From Roseiarcus sp963741405 (lineage in GTDB: Bacteria; Pseudomonadota; Alphaproteobacteria; Rhizobiales; Beijerinckiaceae): DNA of 64,000 nt. The stretch covers positions 42,785-106,784 of the forward strand of contig CAVUHX010000016.1 in NCBI GenBank assembly GCA_963741405.1, in the 5' to 3' direction. The notes below the pieces were generated by a model. That model did not search any database. It was given only the letters and a program-made list of their open reading frames with translations, and was not told the DNA's origin. Of the stretch, positions 61,192 to 64,000 are shown piece by piece (the first letter of the stretch is position 1; the number at the start of each line of letters is the position of its first letter). Made by a program: the position numbers and the translations under genes.

Positions 61192-62088
61192 ATGCCTCCC
61201 TCTGCGCCGCCTCCGGAGATCTTCGATCGCGCGCTCGTCAATTCGAGGCTCGATCGCGCCTGGGCGCGGGGAAAGGCCCGCGGCGGCGCGGATTTCCTGC
61301 TCGCCCGGGCAGCGGACGAACTCGGCGAGCGCCTGTCCCTGGTCAAGCGCCGGTTCACCCTCGCCGCCGATTTCGGCTCGCCCGGACCCGATGCCGCCGC
61401 CGGCCTCGCGGCGGGCGGCCAGGTCGATCGAGTCGTCCGGATCGCGCCCACCCTGCCGAGCCTCGGCGCCGGCCGGTTCCTCGGCGCGGTCGGGGACATC
61501 GAGCGGCTGCCGGCGGCGGAGGGACGGTTCGACCTCGCCGTGTCGCTGCTGGCGCTGCAAACCGTCAACGATCTCCCCGGGGCGCTGATCCAGATGCGCC
61601 GCACGCTCGCGCCGGACGGCCTCCTCATGGCGGCGCTGATCGGCGGCGACACGCTGACAGAGCTCCGCCAGAGTTTCACTATAGCCGAGAGCGAAATCCT
61701 CGGCGGCGCGTCGCCGCGCGTCGCGCCCTTTGTCGAGGTGCGGGCGCTGGGGTCGCTCGCCCAGCGCGCCGGATTGGCGTTGCCTGTGGTCGATCTCGAC
61801 CGCGTCACCGTCCGCTACGGCGACCTGTTCGCGCTCCTGGCCGACTTGCGGGGCTTCGGCGCCGCCAACGCGCTTCATGCGCGCAGCCGCAAGCCGTTGC
61901 GGCGCGAGGTGCTTGTCCGCACCGCCGCGGTCTACGCCGAAAGATTCTCCGACCCCGACGGGCGGCTGCGCGCGACGTTCGACTTTCTGTGGCTTTCCGG
62001 CTGGGCGCCGCACGAGAGCCAGCCGAAGCCCCTGAAACCCGGCTCTGCAACGGCGCGCCTCGCCGACGCCCTGAAGGGCCGTCGTTGA
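61192..62088 (+). CDS. Class I SAM-dependent methyltransferase (BioC/NDUFAF5-like)
   Basis: 298 residues. Begins PPSAPPPEIFDRALVNSRLDRAW and contains RFDLAVSLLALQTVNDLPGAL, RRTLAPDGLLMAALIGGDTLTELRQSF, typical of the BioC-like/NDUFAF5 family, whose mitochondrial member hydroxylates a complex I arginine. The classical G-x-G-x-G loop is weak here. Divergent from comF. In alphaproteobacteria this gene is regularly next to comF-grxC. Confidence 0.88.
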   Translation: MPPSAPPPEIFDRALVNSRLDRAWARGKARGGADFLLARAADELGERLSLVKRRFTLAADFGSPGPDAAAGLAAGGQVDRVVRIAPTLPSLGAGRFLGAVGDIERLPAAEGRFDLAVSLLALQTVNDLPGALIQMRRTLAPDGLLMAALIGGDTLTELRQSFTIAESEILGGASPRVAPFVEVRALGSLAQRAGLALPVVDLDRVTVRYGDLFALLADLRGFGAANALHARSRKPLRREVLVRTAAVYAERFSDPDGRLRATFDFLWLSGWAPHESQPKPLKPGSATARLADALKGRR

Positions 62089-62190
62089 CGTCGCGCGCAT
62101 TTGCCGCGCATGCGGGATTTGACGCGGACGCGCGCGGCGGTAGGATGGCGTTTCACGCGAGGCGCGCGGGCGAAGCACGGAGGGTCCACA

Positions 62191-62583
62191 ATGGCGGACT
62201 TGGAGACAGCGGCCGGGGCGCCCTTGCGCACGGAGGGACGGACGCGATCGAAAGGCCTCGACCCGCTCGTCCGCTACATGATTTTCCACTGGGTGCTCGG
62301 GATGCTCGGCGGCGCCCTGTGCACGACCGCGCTCCTCGTCTTCGATCCGTTCGGGATCTGGCCGCTCATCCACGACAGCGGCATGGGCGTCGAGGCGATC
62401 TTCCTGCTCTATGTCGGCTTCATGTCGTCGTTCGGCGGCCTCGTCTGCGCCGCAGCCGTGATGTTCCCACCGAAGGACGACGAACCGCCGCGCGGGGGTC
62501 TGAAGGGCAATGTGGCGCCGGCGAACTGGAAGCCGAAACTGGCTTACGTCCGGGCTCCCGCGCAGCGGTCTCTCGCGAACTGA
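62191..62583 (+). CDS. Small membrane protein of unknown function
   Basis: 130 residues from ATG 62191 with two hydrophobic segments (YMIFHWVLGMLGGALCTTALLVF and IFLLYVGFMSSFGGLVCAAAVMF) joined by a FGIWPLIHDSGMG loop. No named domain is recognised. It follows the methyltransferase by 102 bp. Confidence 0.65.
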   Translation: MADLETAAGAPLRTEGRTRSKGLDPLVRYMIFHWVLGMLGGALCTTALLVFDPFGIWPLIHDSGMGVEAIFLLYVGFMSSFGGLVCAAAVMFPPKDDEPPRGGLKGNVAPANWKPKLAYVRAPAQRSLAN

Positions 62584-62772
62584 AGGCAGGGGACTGGTCC
62601 GAGGACAGGCCAGGGAGGCCTCGAAGACGAGCTTAGGCGCGCCGTCGCCGTCCGAGCCGAAGACGCGTCAGTTTGGGCAGCGAGTCAACAATTTCAGGAA
62701 GATAGGCGCCAAAACCTGTCGCGATGTCGGGATGTCGCCTCGGGTTTTTTACAATTTTATTTCGTATTTTAA

Positions 62773-63012
62773 TGCCGGCTGGAAAACCCGAAGCTGACAC
62801 ACGAGCTCGCCGCCCTGCCCGAGCTTCTCGACGGCCTCGGCGTCAAAATAGTCGCGATCGACGAGCGCCACGCGCTGGCTTCCGTCCGACCCGCGCCGAC
62901 GACGGGCGATCCGTTCGACCGGATGCTGCTGGCGCAATGCCAGGTCGAGGGACTGCGGCTCGTCACCATCGACCGCGCCCTTGTCTCGCATCCGCTGGCG
63001 GCGAGGGGATAG
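62773..63012 (+). pseudogene. Truncated PIN-domain toxin (VapC-like) remnant
   Basis: The plus strand between a stop at 62770 and TAG at 63010-63012 encodes a VapC C-terminus: KLTHELAALPELLDGLGVKI, PAPTTGDPFDRMLLAQ and GLRLVTIDRAL, which is the D-P-F-D-R-x-L-x-A-Q region and the last acidic residue of the PIN nuclease. The N-terminal half with the first catalytic Asp (LLLDTH) and any antitoxin gene are missing, and there is no good start codon. Upstream, 62740-62773 is AT-rich. A degraded toxin-antitoxin pair is most likely. Confidence 0.7.
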
Positions 63013-63048
63013 GCTCACCTCCGCGCAACTGCCGAGACAACACCACGG

Positions 63049-63947
63049 TCAGCGCGCCGACTGAACGGCGCGCCCGGTCAGGGCCACGCCTGCGAGAACA
63101 AGCGCCAGCCCTCCCCAGGCGGTGATCGCGACCGGCTCGCCGAGCGCCGATGCGCCGGCGATGACGCCGATCAGCGGCACGACGTAATTGTTGAGGCTGG
63201 CGAAGGTCGGCCCGTCGCTGGCGATCAGGCGGAAAGTAGAGAAAATAGGCGAGTGCGGTGTTGAGCAGGCCGAGCGCGATCATCGCCGCGACCGGAGCGA
63301 GCGGGGCCGCGAGGACCGCGGAGACGGACGCCCGCGCGCCGAAGGCGAGGTCGATCGCCGCCAGCAGCAGGGTCGACAGCGTCATCGAGGCGGCGACCGC
63401 CCTCGCCGCTCCGATCTCGCGCGTCGGAGGGCCGGAAAAGAGCGCGCTCAATCCGTAGCAGAAGGCGGCCGCGAGAGCGATCGCCCTCCCCTCGACCGGA
63501 TGTGCGGCGGCGGCTGTCTGCCCGACGGGAGACCAGAGCGCGAGGCTCACTCCGGCGAACCCGACCGCCAGCCCGAGCGCGCCCCTCAGAACTCCATCGG
63601 TCGCCCGAGCCGACAAAGCGGCCCATGAGGAAGACGAAGATCGGGGACGCGCCCATCATCAGGGCCATGTCGGCGCTGGTCGTCAGCTGCGCCGCCTTGC
63701 CGAGCAGCAGAAAAGGGATCACCTGGCCGGCCAGCGAGAGAACAACAAGCTTGCCCCACAGCCCGGGCCGCCGCCCGGGCCAGACGGGACCCATGAGCGC
63801 CGCCGCGATCAGCAGCGCCGCCGCCGCCACGCCGACCCGCGCGAGGGCGAAGCCGAAGGGATCGAAGAGCCGCGCCGCAATCTTGATCAGGAGAAACGAG
63901 GAGCCCCAGAGAAGCGACAGGAACGCCAGGCTCGCATAGGCCGCCAT
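63049..63947 (-). CDS. EamA/DMT family transporter, two frameshifts
   Basis: 298 residues if surplus bases near 63231 and 63590 are removed. Ten hydrophobic segments in two EamA halves: FLSLLWGSSFLLIKIAARLFDP (N-terminal half), QVIPFLLLGKAAQLTTSADMALMMGASPIFVFLMG, then after the first break LRGALGLAVGFAGVSLALW and AFCYGLSALFSG, and after the second RLIASDGPTFASLNNYVVPLIG. Probably exports an amino acid or related metabolite. Each break is one extra base. Confidence 0.85.
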
Positions 63948-64000
63948 ACGACTCTCGGTGTTCGGAGGGGCGAGCTATGCGGTCGGGTCCGGGGCCGTCA

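Overview
The window (about 64 kb, high GC) comes from an alphaproteobacterium, most likely of the order Hyphomicrobiales. The evidence is an unmistakable cell-cycle regulator CtrA, a FliJ-type flagellar gene divergent from it as in that order, GANTC (CcrM methyltransferase) sites clustered upstream of ctrA, a split PntAA/PntAB/PntB transhydrogenase, an RpoE-ChrR sigma/anti-sigma pair, and a small heat-shock gene preceded by a ROSE-like RNA thermometer. No rRNA, tRNA, insertion sequence or prophage was recognised. The window opens inside a gene.

Layout. 1-9335 (+): one long operon with a MalK/UgpC-type ABC importer (binding protein, two permeases, a 67-aa membrane microprotein, two ATPases), then a complete PEP-dependent dihydroxyacetone (DHA) kinase: dhaL, dhaM (EIIA-Man only), a private HPr, a private Enzyme I, a small HTH protein and dhaK. 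9604-12795: META-domain lipoprotein-like gene, hsp20 with ROSE element, an Ala/Pro-rich exported protein and a threonine aldolase. 13191-24834: gltB-gltD, ctrA, fliJ, pntAA-pntAB-pntB and a secreted M23 peptidase; this is core chromosome.

25330-35018: a type I-G (formerly I-U) CRISPR-Cas locus, csb1-csb2-cas3-(large-subunit candidate)-cas4/cas1 fusion-cas2, followed by a leader and an 11-repeat, 10-spacer array. Several cas genes carry single-base frame changes, and the Walker A region of cas3 is scrambled. The repeat hairpin stem is invariant while its four-base loop exists in three versions.

35101-44961: a sugar/polyol module. The minus-strand operon holds two-subunit transketolase, FGGY kinase, RbsC/RbsB/RbsA-type ABC importer and an SDR dehydrogenase; divergent from it lie a SorC-family regulator and a second SDR. 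Two copies of an 11-bp AT-rich motif in the divergent promoter region are probable operators.

45111-52277: a photo-oxidative-stress module of the RpoE-ChrR type: Cfa-like methyltransferase, thioredoxin-like and CcdA-like proteins, DUF1365 protein, FAD amine-oxidase-like protein, ECF sigma factor, ChrR anti-sigma factor, DUF1295 and DUF2177 membrane proteins. Two divergent ECF-type promoters lie between the FAD oxidoreductase and the sigma gene. 52393-63947: mostly ordinary genes (GST, MATE exporter, nucleoside hydrolase, pyrophosphatase, GNAT, DUF3108, DUF2157-like, Dps, DUF1178, glutaredoxin, ComF, SAM methyltransferase, small membrane protein, a truncated PIN-domain toxin remnant and an EamA transporter).

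Caution: at least a dozen otherwise well-conserved genes between 25 and 64 kb contain one or two single-base indels, many in G/C runs. Spread over unrelated genes this looks like residual sequencing error in the assembly; such genes are given as one feature with the indel position noted. Only in the cas3 5' end are the changes dense enough to suggest real decay.
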